The notes under the pieces were generated by a model. The model was not told the origin of the DNA and did not search any database. It worked only from the letters and a program-made list of their open reading frames with translations. The translations under genes and the position numbers were made by a program. Shown one piece after another: positions 57,496-64,000 of a stretch of DNA of 64,000 nucleotides; position 1 is the stretch's first letter; each line of letters begins with the position of its first letter. Source of the stretch: Aliirhizobium wenxiniae. Lineage in GTDB: Bacteria > Pseudomonadota > Alphaproteobacteria > Rhizobiales > Rhizobiaceae. Location of the stretch: contig NZ_JACHEG010000002.1 of assembly GCF_014201355.1 (NCBI RefSeq), forward strand, positions 868,001 through 932,000, in the 5' to 3' direction.

Positions 57496-57630
57496 TTAAA
57501 ACAGTACCGGTACGGCCAACAGTGCAGCCGTGGTTCCAGCGGCAATCATCAGCATGCTGAAACGAAAGAGCTTTGCGCGGTCATCCGCCTTAGCAATTGC
57601 AATGGCGCGGGTACGGCGAGCATTCGGCAT
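57496..57630 (-). CDS. Small single-pass membrane protein (44 residues)
   Basis: A short gene below usual length limits. It reads MPNARRTRAIAIAKADDRAK, then LFRFSMLMIAAGTTAALLAV, and ends PVLF. The basic N-terminal half and one hydrophobic helix predict a membrane peptide with a cytoplasmic N-terminus. A weak GGAG site lies about ten bases upstream. It stands between a chemoreceptor gene and a flavoprotein gene on the same strand. It resembles the peptide at 23437 in size and topology only; sequence likeness is low. Confidence 0.5.
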   Translation of the reverse strand: MPNARRTRAIAIAKADDRAKLFRFSMLMIAAGTTAALLAVPVLF

Positions 57631-57788
57631 GGATTGGAACTCCGAGACGATAATCAAACCTATAGTGGCAGCCTTTTTCAGTTTTGAACATCAAAATAAG
57701 CTGGGATTATGGCAGGATCAGCTCGTTACATTAAGAAGTGCTGAACGATGCCGCCACAACCGGAGCCATGCGGGCGCGAATGCCAGGA

Positions 57789-58973
57789 TCAAAGCGCTTC
57801 TCCGCAGACATGGCCGGACGACCAGGCCCATTGGAAATTATAGCCCCCGAGCCAGCCAGTGACGTCTACACATTCACCGATGAAGTATAGGCCCGGCACA
57901 GACTTCGCCTGCATCGTCTTTGAATCGAGTTCCGAAGTATCGATGCCGCCGAGCGTGACTTCGGCCGTGCGATAACCTTCGGAGCCTGCCGGACGGACTC
58001 GCCACTCCTGGATCGAAGCGGCGACGGCGTCGAAAACCTTGTCGGAACAGTCCGCAAGCTTCGTTGCTGCGGGATGTTTCTCGGCGAAGAACTGGGCCAG
58101 CCGCTTGGGCAGGATTTCCGAAAGCGCCGTCTGCACCAGCTGCTTGCCGTTCGCCTTGCGGGCGACCTTCAGGTCCTCGGCGATACGGCGATCCGGTTCG
58201 ATCACGAGCGTGATCTCGTCACCTTCGCGCCAATAGGACGATATCTGTAGGATCGCGGGACCGCTTAAACCGCGATGGGTGAACAGCAGCGCCTCGCGGA
58301 ACGCGGTCTTGCCGTGGCGGATTTCGGCGGGTGCGGCGATGCCCGAAAGCAGCGCGAGCTTTTCGAGAAGGCCCGGATCGAGTGTCAGTGGTACGAGACC
58401 GGGGCGGGTTTCGACGAGCTTCAGGCCGAACTGGCGGGCGATGTCATAAGCGAGACCGGTCGCGCCCATTTTCGGGATCGACTTGCCGCCGGTGGCAATG
58501 GCGACTGAGCCTGCTTCGATCGTCTCGCCGGTAGAGGTTACGATACGAAAACCATCGACGGATTTTTCGACCGAGGTGACGCCGGTCTGCAGTTCAAGCT
58601 TGGCACCGGCCGCTTCCATCTCGGATAGAAGCATGCGGATGATGTCCTTGGCGCTGTCATCGCAGAAGAGCTGGCCCAGTGTCTTCTCGTGAAAGGCGAT
58701 GCCGTGGCGGTTCACCAGATCAATGAAATCCTGCGCCGAATACCGGGCGAGTGCCGATTTGACGAAATGCGGATTGGAAGAGAGGTAGTTCTTCGGGCTG
58801 GCATTGATATTGGTGAAGTTGCAGCGACCGCCGCCGGAGATGCGGATCTTCTCGCCCGGTGCCTTGGCGTGGTCGAGAACCAGAACGGAACGTCCACGCG
58901 CACCGGCGCGGATCGCGCACATCATGCCGGCCGCACCTGCGCCGAGGATCACCACATCGAATTTACGGGCCAA
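57789..58973 (-). CDS. NAD(P)/FAD-dependent flavoprotein, HI0933 (YhiN) family
   Basis: A 394-residue flavoprotein of unknown reaction. The N-terminus has the FAD fold FDVVILGAGAAGMMCAIRAG, followed at once by KIRISGGGRCNFTNIN, the hallmark of the HI0933 family (RISGGGRCN). GLSGPAILQISSYWREGDEI and the closing GLYFIGECVDVTGWLGGYNF complete the pattern; the last one resembles the C-terminal FAD strand. The family is widespread but not characterised well; a role in electron transfer or in removing reactive compounds has been proposed. The gene is divergent from the polyamine gene set at 59111 and has no obvious partner. Confidence 0.9.
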   Translation of the reverse strand: MARKFDVVILGAGAAGMMCAIRAGARGRSVLVLDHAKAPGEKIRISGGGRCNFTNINASPKNYLSSNPHFVKSALARYSAQDFIDLVNRHGIAFHEKTLGQLFCDDSAKDIIRMLLSEMEAAGAKLELQTGVTSVEKSVDGFRIVTSTGETIEAGSVAIATGGKSIPKMGATGLAYDIARQFGLKLVETRPGLVPLTLDPGLLEKLALLSGIAAPAEIRHGKTAFREALLFTHRGLSGPAILQISSYWREGDEITLVIEPDRRIAEDLKVARKANGKQLVQTALSEILPKRLAQFFAEKHPAATKLADCSDKVFDAVAASIQEWRVRPAGSEGYRTAEVTLGGIDTSELDSKTMQAKSVPGLYFIGECVDVTGWLGGYNFQWAWSSGHVCGEAL

Positions 58974-59110
58974 TCATCACTCCCTCGGGCTGCTTGGTGG
59001 TTGCTGCCTTCGCTGTTCGCCATAGTTCACCCAAAGTCAACGCCTCCCCCTCGCCAATTGCCGATCGGTGGCTATGATGGGAACATTCGATCAACCTCAC
59101 CCGGTGTGTC

Positions 59111-60553
59111 ATGCCAACCAAAAAAGCCAATCCCGCTGCAGTTGAAGTCGGTACGGTCGCAAAGGCCGCCGTCGCCCAACCAACACTGACCTCGCTTCGC
59201 GGCGTGGCGGACTGGCAGGAGGCCGCAGCATGGCTGCGAGCGCGAGGGATCGAGGATATCGAATGCATCACGCCCGACCTTGCCGGCGTGCCGCGCGGCA
59301 AGATGATGCCGTCGTCGAAGTTTACGTCCAACACATCGCTGGCGCTGCCTTCGGCGCTCTACCGGCACACGATTTCCGGCGAATACCCGGAAGAAACCGA
59401 GAGCTTCCGCTACGAGCCGCGCGACAGCGATCTTAAGCTGATGCCGGATCTTTCGACGCTCTCCGTCGTGCCATGGGAAACCGATCCGACGGCACAGGTG
59501 ATCTGCGATATCGTCAATACCGAGGGCAATGCAGTCGCCTATACGCCGCGCAACGTGCTGAAGAACGTCGTCCGGCTTTATAATGAGCGCGGCTGGAAAC
59601 CGGTCGTGGCGCCGGAAATCGAATTTTATCTGGTCGCCAAGAACGACGACCCGGATTACCCGCTGCATCCGCCGAAAGGTCGGTCGGGCCGCTCCATTCT
59701 CGGTGGTCAGGGTTATTCGATCGCCGGCATCAACGAGTTCGACGAGTTGATCGACGACATCTACCACTTCTCCGAAAAGCAGGGGCTGGAGATCGACACG
59801 CTGATCCACGAGGAGGGACCGGCACAGCTCGAGATCAACCTGCGCCATGGCGATCCGGTGGAACTGGCCGACCAGGTGTTCATGTTCAAGCGGACGATCC
59901 GCGAGGCGGCGATGAAGCACGGCATCTACGCGACCTTCATGGCCAAGCCGATGCAGGGCCAGGCGGGGTCGGCCATGCACATCCATCAGTCCGTCGTCGA
60001 TATCGATACGGGCAAGAACATATTCTCGCAGAAGGATGGCAAGCCGTCGAAGGAGTTCTTCCAGTTCATCGGCGGGATGCAGACCTATATTCCGAAGGCG
60101 CTGGTGATGATGGCGCCCTATGTGAATTCCTATCGTCGCCTGACGCCGGATATGGCGGCGCCGGTCAATACCGCATGGGGTTACGACAACCGCACGACGG
60201 CTTTCCGCGTCCCCGTCTCCGATCCGGTCGCAAGACGCGTCGAAAACCGGCTACCGAGTTCGGATGCCAATCCCTATCTGGCACTCGCCGCCTCGCTCGG
60301 CTGCGGGCTTCTCGGCATCATGAACAAGATCGACCCAACCCCGCCAACGGACGAATCCGCCAATGAAGGCGCGATCGACTTGCCGCGCGATTTGTTGAAG
60401 GCCGTTTCGCTGCTGGAAGAGGAGCCGGCGCTGGCAGAGGTATTCAGCAAGGAATTCATCGGCATCTATGCCGGCGTCAAGCGTGGCGAGTTCGAGACAT
60501 TCATGCAGGTGATCAGCCCGTGGGAGCGCGAGTTCCTGCTTCTCAACGTTTAA
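59111..60553 (+). CDS. Glutamine synthetase family protein, PuuA-like gamma-glutamylputrescine synthetase (copy 2)
   Basis: Joins glutamate to putrescine at the expense of ATP. The 480-residue protein has a leader of about 40 residues, then CITPDLAGVPRGKMMPSSKF, the metal/ATP motifs PEIEFYLVAKNDD and HEEGPAQLEINLRHGDPVEL, the catalytic GQAGSAMHIHQSVVDIDTGK, and WGYDNRTTAFRVPVSDPVAR, followed by SSDANPYLALAASLGCGLLG. It lacks the adenylylation loop of GlnA. The puuB-like gene begins ten bases later, in the same operon. It is longer and closer to ordinary PuuA than the copy at 17233. Confidence 0.87.
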   Translation: MPTKKANPAAVEVGTVAKAAVAQPTLTSLRGVADWQEAAAWLRARGIEDIECITPDLAGVPRGKMMPSSKFTSNTSLALPSALYRHTISGEYPEETESFRYEPRDSDLKLMPDLSTLSVVPWETDPTAQVICDIVNTEGNAVAYTPRNVLKNVVRLYNERGWKPVVAPEIEFYLVAKNDDPDYPLHPPKGRSGRSILGGQGYSIAGINEFDELIDDIYHFSEKQGLEIDTLIHEEGPAQLEINLRHGDPVELADQVFMFKRTIREAAMKHGIYATFMAKPMQGQAGSAMHIHQSVVDIDTGKNIFSQKDGKPSKEFFQFIGGMQTYIPKALVMMAPYVNSYRRLTPDMAAPVNTAWGYDNRTTAFRVPVSDPVARRVENRLPSSDANPYLALAASLGCGLLGIMNKIDPTPPTDESANEGAIDLPRDLLKAVSLLEEEPALAEVFSKEFIGIYAGVKRGEFETFMQVISPWEREFLLLNV

Positions 60554-60563
60554 GGTGAGCGGC

Positions 60564-61853
60564 ATGGATACATGGCAGAGCCCGATCGCGCCGGGTCTTT
60601 CCTGGTATCAGGCGAGTGTCGACGAGCGCCCCACCTATCCGACACTCGACGGCTCGCAGGCGGTCGATGTAACAATCATCGGCGGCGGTTATACCGGGTT
60701 GCAGGCGGCCTGTAATCTTGCGGCAGCAGGCGTTTCGGTGGCGCTGATCGAGGGCGGGCACTTTGGCGACGGTGGCTCTGGCCGTAATGGCGGGCAGCTC
60801 GGCACCGGGCAGCGCTGGTGGCCGGAAGAGGCCGAGAAGGAACTGGGCTACGAACGCTCCAAGCTTTTGTTCGACATGGCAGAAAACGCCAAGCGGCATC
60901 TCCACGATTTTGCGACAGTGCATGGCATAGACATGGACTACATGCCGGGCCAGCTCAACGTGTCACACAAACCGGGATATGAGCGCGACTACCGCGCCAA
61001 CGCAGAGATCGCCGCCGCACGCTACGACTATCCGCACATGACCTTCATGGAAAAGGCGGAGACGGAAGAGCGGGTCGGCACCAAGGATTATTATTGCGGC
61101 GTGCGCGATACCGGCACCGGCCATATCCATCCGCTCAAATTTCTGATCGGTCTGGCGAAAGTGGCCAAGGCCGCAGGTGCCGGTATTTACGAGAATACCA
61201 GGGCAACGGCGATCCGCCGCGAGGGTGGCAAGATCAGGGTCGAGACGCCGAAAGGCACGCTGACATCCGACCGGGTGCTGATCGCCACCAATGCCTATAT
61301 CGGCGATCTGGAACCGGTCACCTCGGCGCATGTGATGCCGATCGGATCGTTCATCGCGGCAACCGAGCCGCTCGATGCTTTCCCACATGTCATTCCGGGC
61401 ATGGAGGCCGTTTGCGACAGCCGCTTCGTGGTGCGCTATTTCCGCAAGTCGAAGGATAACAGGCTGCTGTTCGGCGGCCGAGAGGTCTATAGTTCGAAAG
61501 ACCCGAGCGATACGGCAGAAGCAATACGACAGCAGATCGTCACCACGTATCCAGCCCTGAAGGACGTGCAGATAACCCATGCCTGGGGCGGCAATGTCGG
61601 GATAACCCTGCCGCGCCGGCCTTTCGTTCGCCAAGTCATGCCGGGCGTTACCTCCATCGGCGGATATTCCGGCCATGGCGTGATGCTGTCAAATTATTGT
61701 GGCAAGCTTTATGCTGAAATGGTCGCTGGACACAAAAGCGAGCTCGACGTGCTTGCCGATCTCGACATACCTGCCTTTCCAGGAGGACATGCAATGCGTA
61801 AACCACTGCTTTTCCTTGCATTAACCTGGTTTGCACTAAGAGACCGTATTTGA
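60564..61853 (+). CDS. FAD-dependent gamma-glutamylputrescine oxidase PuuB-like (copy 2)
   Basis: Oxidises gamma-glutamylputrescine to the aldehyde with FAD. The 429-residue protein starts WQSPIAPGLSWYQASVDERP, then VDVTIIGGGYTGLQAACNLA and FGDGGSGRNGGQLGTGQRWW, the SGRNGGQ pattern of this group. HIHPLKFLIGLAKVAKAAGA and the last part GGYSGHGVMLSNYCGKLYAE complete the DAO fold. ATG 60564 lies behind AAGGTGA that overlaps the puuA stop region; GTG 60555 would be inside that site. The C-terminal end is A/T-rich and hydrophobic (PLLFLALTWFALRDRI). Confidence 0.9.
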   Translation: MDTWQSPIAPGLSWYQASVDERPTYPTLDGSQAVDVTIIGGGYTGLQAACNLAAAGVSVALIEGGHFGDGGSGRNGGQLGTGQRWWPEEAEKELGYERSKLLFDMAENAKRHLHDFATVHGIDMDYMPGQLNVSHKPGYERDYRANAEIAAARYDYPHMTFMEKAETEERVGTKDYYCGVRDTGTGHIHPLKFLIGLAKVAKAAGAGIYENTRATAIRREGGKIRVETPKGTLTSDRVLIATNAYIGDLEPVTSAHVMPIGSFIAATEPLDAFPHVIPGMEAVCDSRFVVRYFRKSKDNRLLFGGREVYSSKDPSDTAEAIRQQIVTTYPALKDVQITHAWGGNVGITLPRRPFVRQVMPGVTSIGGYSGHGVMLSNYCGKLYAEMVAGHKSELDVLADLDIPAFPGGHAMRKPLLFLALTWFALRDRI

Positions 61854-61877
61854 GATCGACATTCGGGCTAGCCTTTT

Positions 61878-61892
61878 TAAATCGATTAGCAT
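61878..61892 (+). promoter_or_regulatory. Operator-like motif shared with xfp (copy at zwf)
   Basis: TAAATCGATTAGCAT, identical to 29900-29914, lies 37 bases before the zwf start, in the promoter zone. The T-rich run before it and AGACAC after it are not shared. See the xfp copy for the LacI-type interpretation. Confidence 0.6.
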
Positions 61893-61929
61893 AAGACACA
61901 CCCCAACCACACACGATGAAAGTTGAGCG

Positions 61930-63408
61930 ATGAGCAGCCAGATCATTCCAGTGGAACCATTCGATTGCATCGTCTTCGGCGCAACCGGTGACCTTGCAGA
62001 GCGCAAGCTTCTTCCGGCGCTGTATCACCGGCAGATCGAAGGCCAGTTCACGGAGCCGACGCGCATCATCGGAGCGTCGCGTAGCGCGCTTTCCAATGAG
62101 GAATACCGCAAGTTTGCCGAGGATGCGCTCAAGGAGCACCTCAAGAAGGGCGAATATGACGAGGCCCAGGTCAAGGCCTTCTGCGAGCGCATCTTCTACA
62201 TCTCCGTCGACGCCAAGTCCGATCAGGGCTGGGACAAGCTGAAGAAGATCCTCGATGAAGGCACCGGCAAGGAGCGTATTCGCGCCTTCTATCTGGCCGT
62301 CGCGCCGGCGATTTTCGGCGCCATCTCGGAAAAGATCCGCGACCACAAACTGATCACCAAGTCGACCCGCATTGTCGTCGAGAAGCCGATCGGCCGCGAC
62401 CTCGCCTCCGCGCTGGAATTGAACGACACGATCGGCAAGGTGTTCAAGGAAGAACAGATCTACCGTATCGACCACTATCTGGGCAAAGAGACGGTCCAGA
62501 ACCTGATGGCGCTGCGTTTTGCCAATGCGCTCTATGAGCCGCTGTGGAACGCAAACTATATCGACCACGTGCAGATCACGGTTGCCGAAGCGGTCGGCCT
62601 TGAAGGCCGTGCCGGTTATTACGATACCGCCGGCGCGCTGCGCGACATGGTGCAGAACCACATCATGCAGCTGCTTTGCCTTGTCGCGATGGAAACGCCG
62701 TCTTCGATGAATTCGGAAGCGGTGCGCGACGAAAAGCTGAAAGTGCTTCGCGCACTGAAGCCGATCACCGCAGACAATTGCGAAGTGATGACGGTGCGTG
62801 GTCAGTACCGCGCCGGCGCTTCCGCAGGCGGCCCGGTCAAGGGCTATCTGGAAGAGCTGGAAGGCGGCGTCTCCAACACCGAGACTTTCGTCGCCATCAA
62901 GGCCGAGATCGGCAACTGGCGCTGGGCCGGCGTTCCCTTCTACATCCGCACGGGCAAGCGCCTTGCAAGCCGCGTTTCGGAAATCGTGATTTCCTTCAAG
63001 CCTGTGCCGCACAACATTTTCGACACGGCAGCGGGCCGGATTTCGGCCAACCAGCTGATCATCCGCCTGCAGCCGGACGAAGGCGTCAAGCAGTCGCTGA
63101 TGATCAAGGACCCAGGTCCGGGCGGCATGCGCCTGCGCAATGTCTCGCTCGACATGAGCTTTGCCGAAGCCTTCAACGCCCGCAGCCCGGACGCCTACGA
63201 ACGCCTGCTGATGGACACGATCCGCGCCAACCAGACGCTGTTCATGCGCCGCGACGAAGTGGAAGCGGCGTGGGAATGGGTCGATCCGATCCTCAAGGGC
63301 TGGGAAGAGACCGGACAGGTGGCGCAGGGTTATACTGCCGGCACCTGGGGTCCGAGCCAAGCGATTGCCCTGATCGAGCGTGACGGCCGCACCTGGCACG
63401 AAGGCTGA
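61930..63408 (+). CDS. zwf: Glucose-6-phosphate dehydrogenase
   Basis: Oxidises glucose 6-phosphate to 6-phosphogluconolactone with NADP, at the entry to the pentose phosphate and Entner-Doudoroff routes. The 492-residue protein has the dinucleotide motif CIVFGATGDLAERKLLPALY, the active-site signature YRIDHYLGKETVQNLMALRF with the catalytic His, and GVPFYIRTGKRLASRVSEIV in the substrate domain. The start at 61930 fits the family. It precedes pgl by five bases, so the two are co-transcribed; rhizobia commonly have edd next, beyond the window. Confidence 0.97.
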   Translation: MSSQIIPVEPFDCIVFGATGDLAERKLLPALYHRQIEGQFTEPTRIIGASRSALSNEEYRKFAEDALKEHLKKGEYDEAQVKAFCERIFYISVDAKSDQGWDKLKKILDEGTGKERIRAFYLAVAPAIFGAISEKIRDHKLITKSTRIVVEKPIGRDLASALELNDTIGKVFKEEQIYRIDHYLGKETVQNLMALRFANALYEPLWNANYIDHVQITVAEAVGLEGRAGYYDTAGALRDMVQNHIMQLLCLVAMETPSSMNSEAVRDEKLKVLRALKPITADNCEVMTVRGQYRAGASAGGPVKGYLEELEGGVSNTETFVAIKAEIGNWRWAGVPFYIRTGKRLASRVSEIVISFKPVPHNIFDTAAGRISANQLIIRLQPDEGVKQSLMIKDPGPGGMRLRNVSLDMSFAEAFNARSPDAYERLLMDTIRANQTLFMRRDEVEAAWEWVDPILKGWEETGQVAQGYTAGTWGPSQAIALIERDGRTWHEG

Positions 63409-63413
63409 AGACC

Positions 63414-64000
63414 ATGGCATCGACTTTTCATGAGTTTGCCAATGGAGCCGATCTCGCCACAGCGCTAGCCGACAAGGTTGCCAAGCAACTTTCGGCAGCG
63501 ATCTCGAGCAAGGGAGCGGCGTCCATCGCCGTTTCCGGCGGGTCGACGCCGAAGCGCTTCTTCGAGGCGCTTTCGGGCAAGGATCTCGACTGGACGAAGG
63601 TTTCGGTGACGCTGGTCGACGAACGTTTCGTGCCGGCCGACAGCCCGCGCTCCAACCATCTTCTGGTCGCAACGCATCTCCTGAAGGACAAGGCTGCGGC
63701 CACGACCTTCATCCCGCTCTATCACGAAGCGGCAACGATCGATGCAGCCGCGGAAATCGCCACTGGAAAGACGGCTTCGATCTGCAATCCGTTTGATGTC
63801 GCGATCCTCGGCATGGGCGGCGACGGGCATACCGCATCGTTCTTTCCGCGTGGCAATCATCTTGCCAAGGCGCTCAATCTTTCGACGCCGCGTGGCGTGA
63901 TGACCATGGCGGCGGAAGGTGCCGGCGAAGAGCGGTTGACCTTCACATTCTCCAGCCTCTCCGACGCACCGCTGCTGGTGCTGCATATCGAGGGGCAGGA
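63414..64000 (+). CDS. pgl: 6-phosphogluconolactonase, 3' truncated by window edge
   Basis: Hydrolyses 6-phosphogluconolactone to 6-phosphogluconate, the step after Zwf. The frame from ATG 63414 is open to the end of the window, about 195 codons, with family length near 232. Visible motifs are AASIAVSGGSTPKRFFEALS (substrate phosphate site), SVTLVDERFVPADSPRSNHL (active site) and FDVAILGMGGDGHTASFFPR. These are diagnostic of the Pgl/NagB fold. It starts five bases after zwf, in one operon. About 35-40 residues are missing. Confidence 0.95.
   Translation, partial: MASTFHEFANGADLATALADKVAKQLSAAISSKGAASIAVSGGSTPKRFFEALSGKDLDWTKVSVTLVDERFVPADSPRSNHLLVATHLLKDKAAATTFIPLYHEAATIDAAAEIATGKTASICNPFDVAILGMGGDGHTASFFPRGNHLAKALNLSTPRGVMTMAAEGAGEERLTFTFSSLSDAPLLVLHIEGQ

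Noticed and set aside
61648..63672. A 674-codon open frame opposite zwf and pgl
   Set aside because: Antisense shadow of zwf and pgl with no recognisable domain.

Overview
The window looks like chromosomal DNA of a Rhizobiaceae bacterium (Agrobacterium/Rhizobium/Neorhizobium-like). Pointers are a RirA iron regulator with its three cysteines, a PdhS-type cell-cycle histidine kinase, a rhizobial-type flagellin, a phasin, a tRNA-His with no encoded G-1 and discriminator A73 (an alphaproteobacterial trait), a palindromic intergenic repeat of rhizobial style, and a zwf-pgl pair. All assignments come from reading the sequence; no database search was run.

Layout. 1-3.7 kb: end of a DHA2-type exporter, then rlmE and a Ppx/GppA phosphatase on the minus strand. 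3.7-11.9 kb: an accessory segment that starts at a tRNA-Gln and is closed by an 11-base copy of the tRNA 3' end. It carries a cyclase-domain/AAA/TPR regulator, a YcaO protein, a TfuA protein, an M4-like metallopeptidase, a cysteine-rich protein of unknown family and a decayed LuxR-type gene. 12-22.5 kb: a DAACS symporter, an rRNA pseudouridine synthase, prmB, a DadA-like oxidase, a first puuA/puuB-like pair, a TetR regulator, gluconokinase and an AbrB-type membrane protein. 22.5-28 kb: rirA, a 42-residue membrane peptide, mmsA with a divergent LysR gene, and small genes. 28-32.4 kb: divergent genes for a pyruvate-kinase-like protein and phosphoketolase. 32.6-39.3 kb: chemoreceptor, SDR/AraC pair, LuxR regulator with a solitary flagellin, tRNA-His, phasin. 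39.5-47.9 kb: PdhS-like kinase, acetoacetyl-CoA synthetase, AsmA-like protein. 47.9-55.3 kb: potFGHI, an ScfR regulator and divergent aceA. 55.5-64 kb: a second chemoreceptor, a flavoprotein, a second puuA/puuB pair, zwf and the start of pgl.

How genes work together. Putrescine uptake (potFGHI) and two sets of gamma-glutamylation/oxidation genes form a polyamine-use theme. Central carbon genes (gntK, zwf, pgl, xfp and the pyruvate-kinase-like gene) form another; xfp and zwf share an identical 15-base operator-like motif about 32 kb apart. aceA, ScfR, mmsA, acetoacetyl-CoA synthetase and phasin point to short-chain acyl-CoA and polyhydroxybutyrate metabolism.

The most interesting part is the accessory segment. 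YcaO-TfuA pairs are known to install backbone thioamides, but here there is no obvious short precursor peptide and no exporter. The cysteine-rich 227-residue product encoded directly after the peptidase is therefore the best local candidate for a modified substrate.
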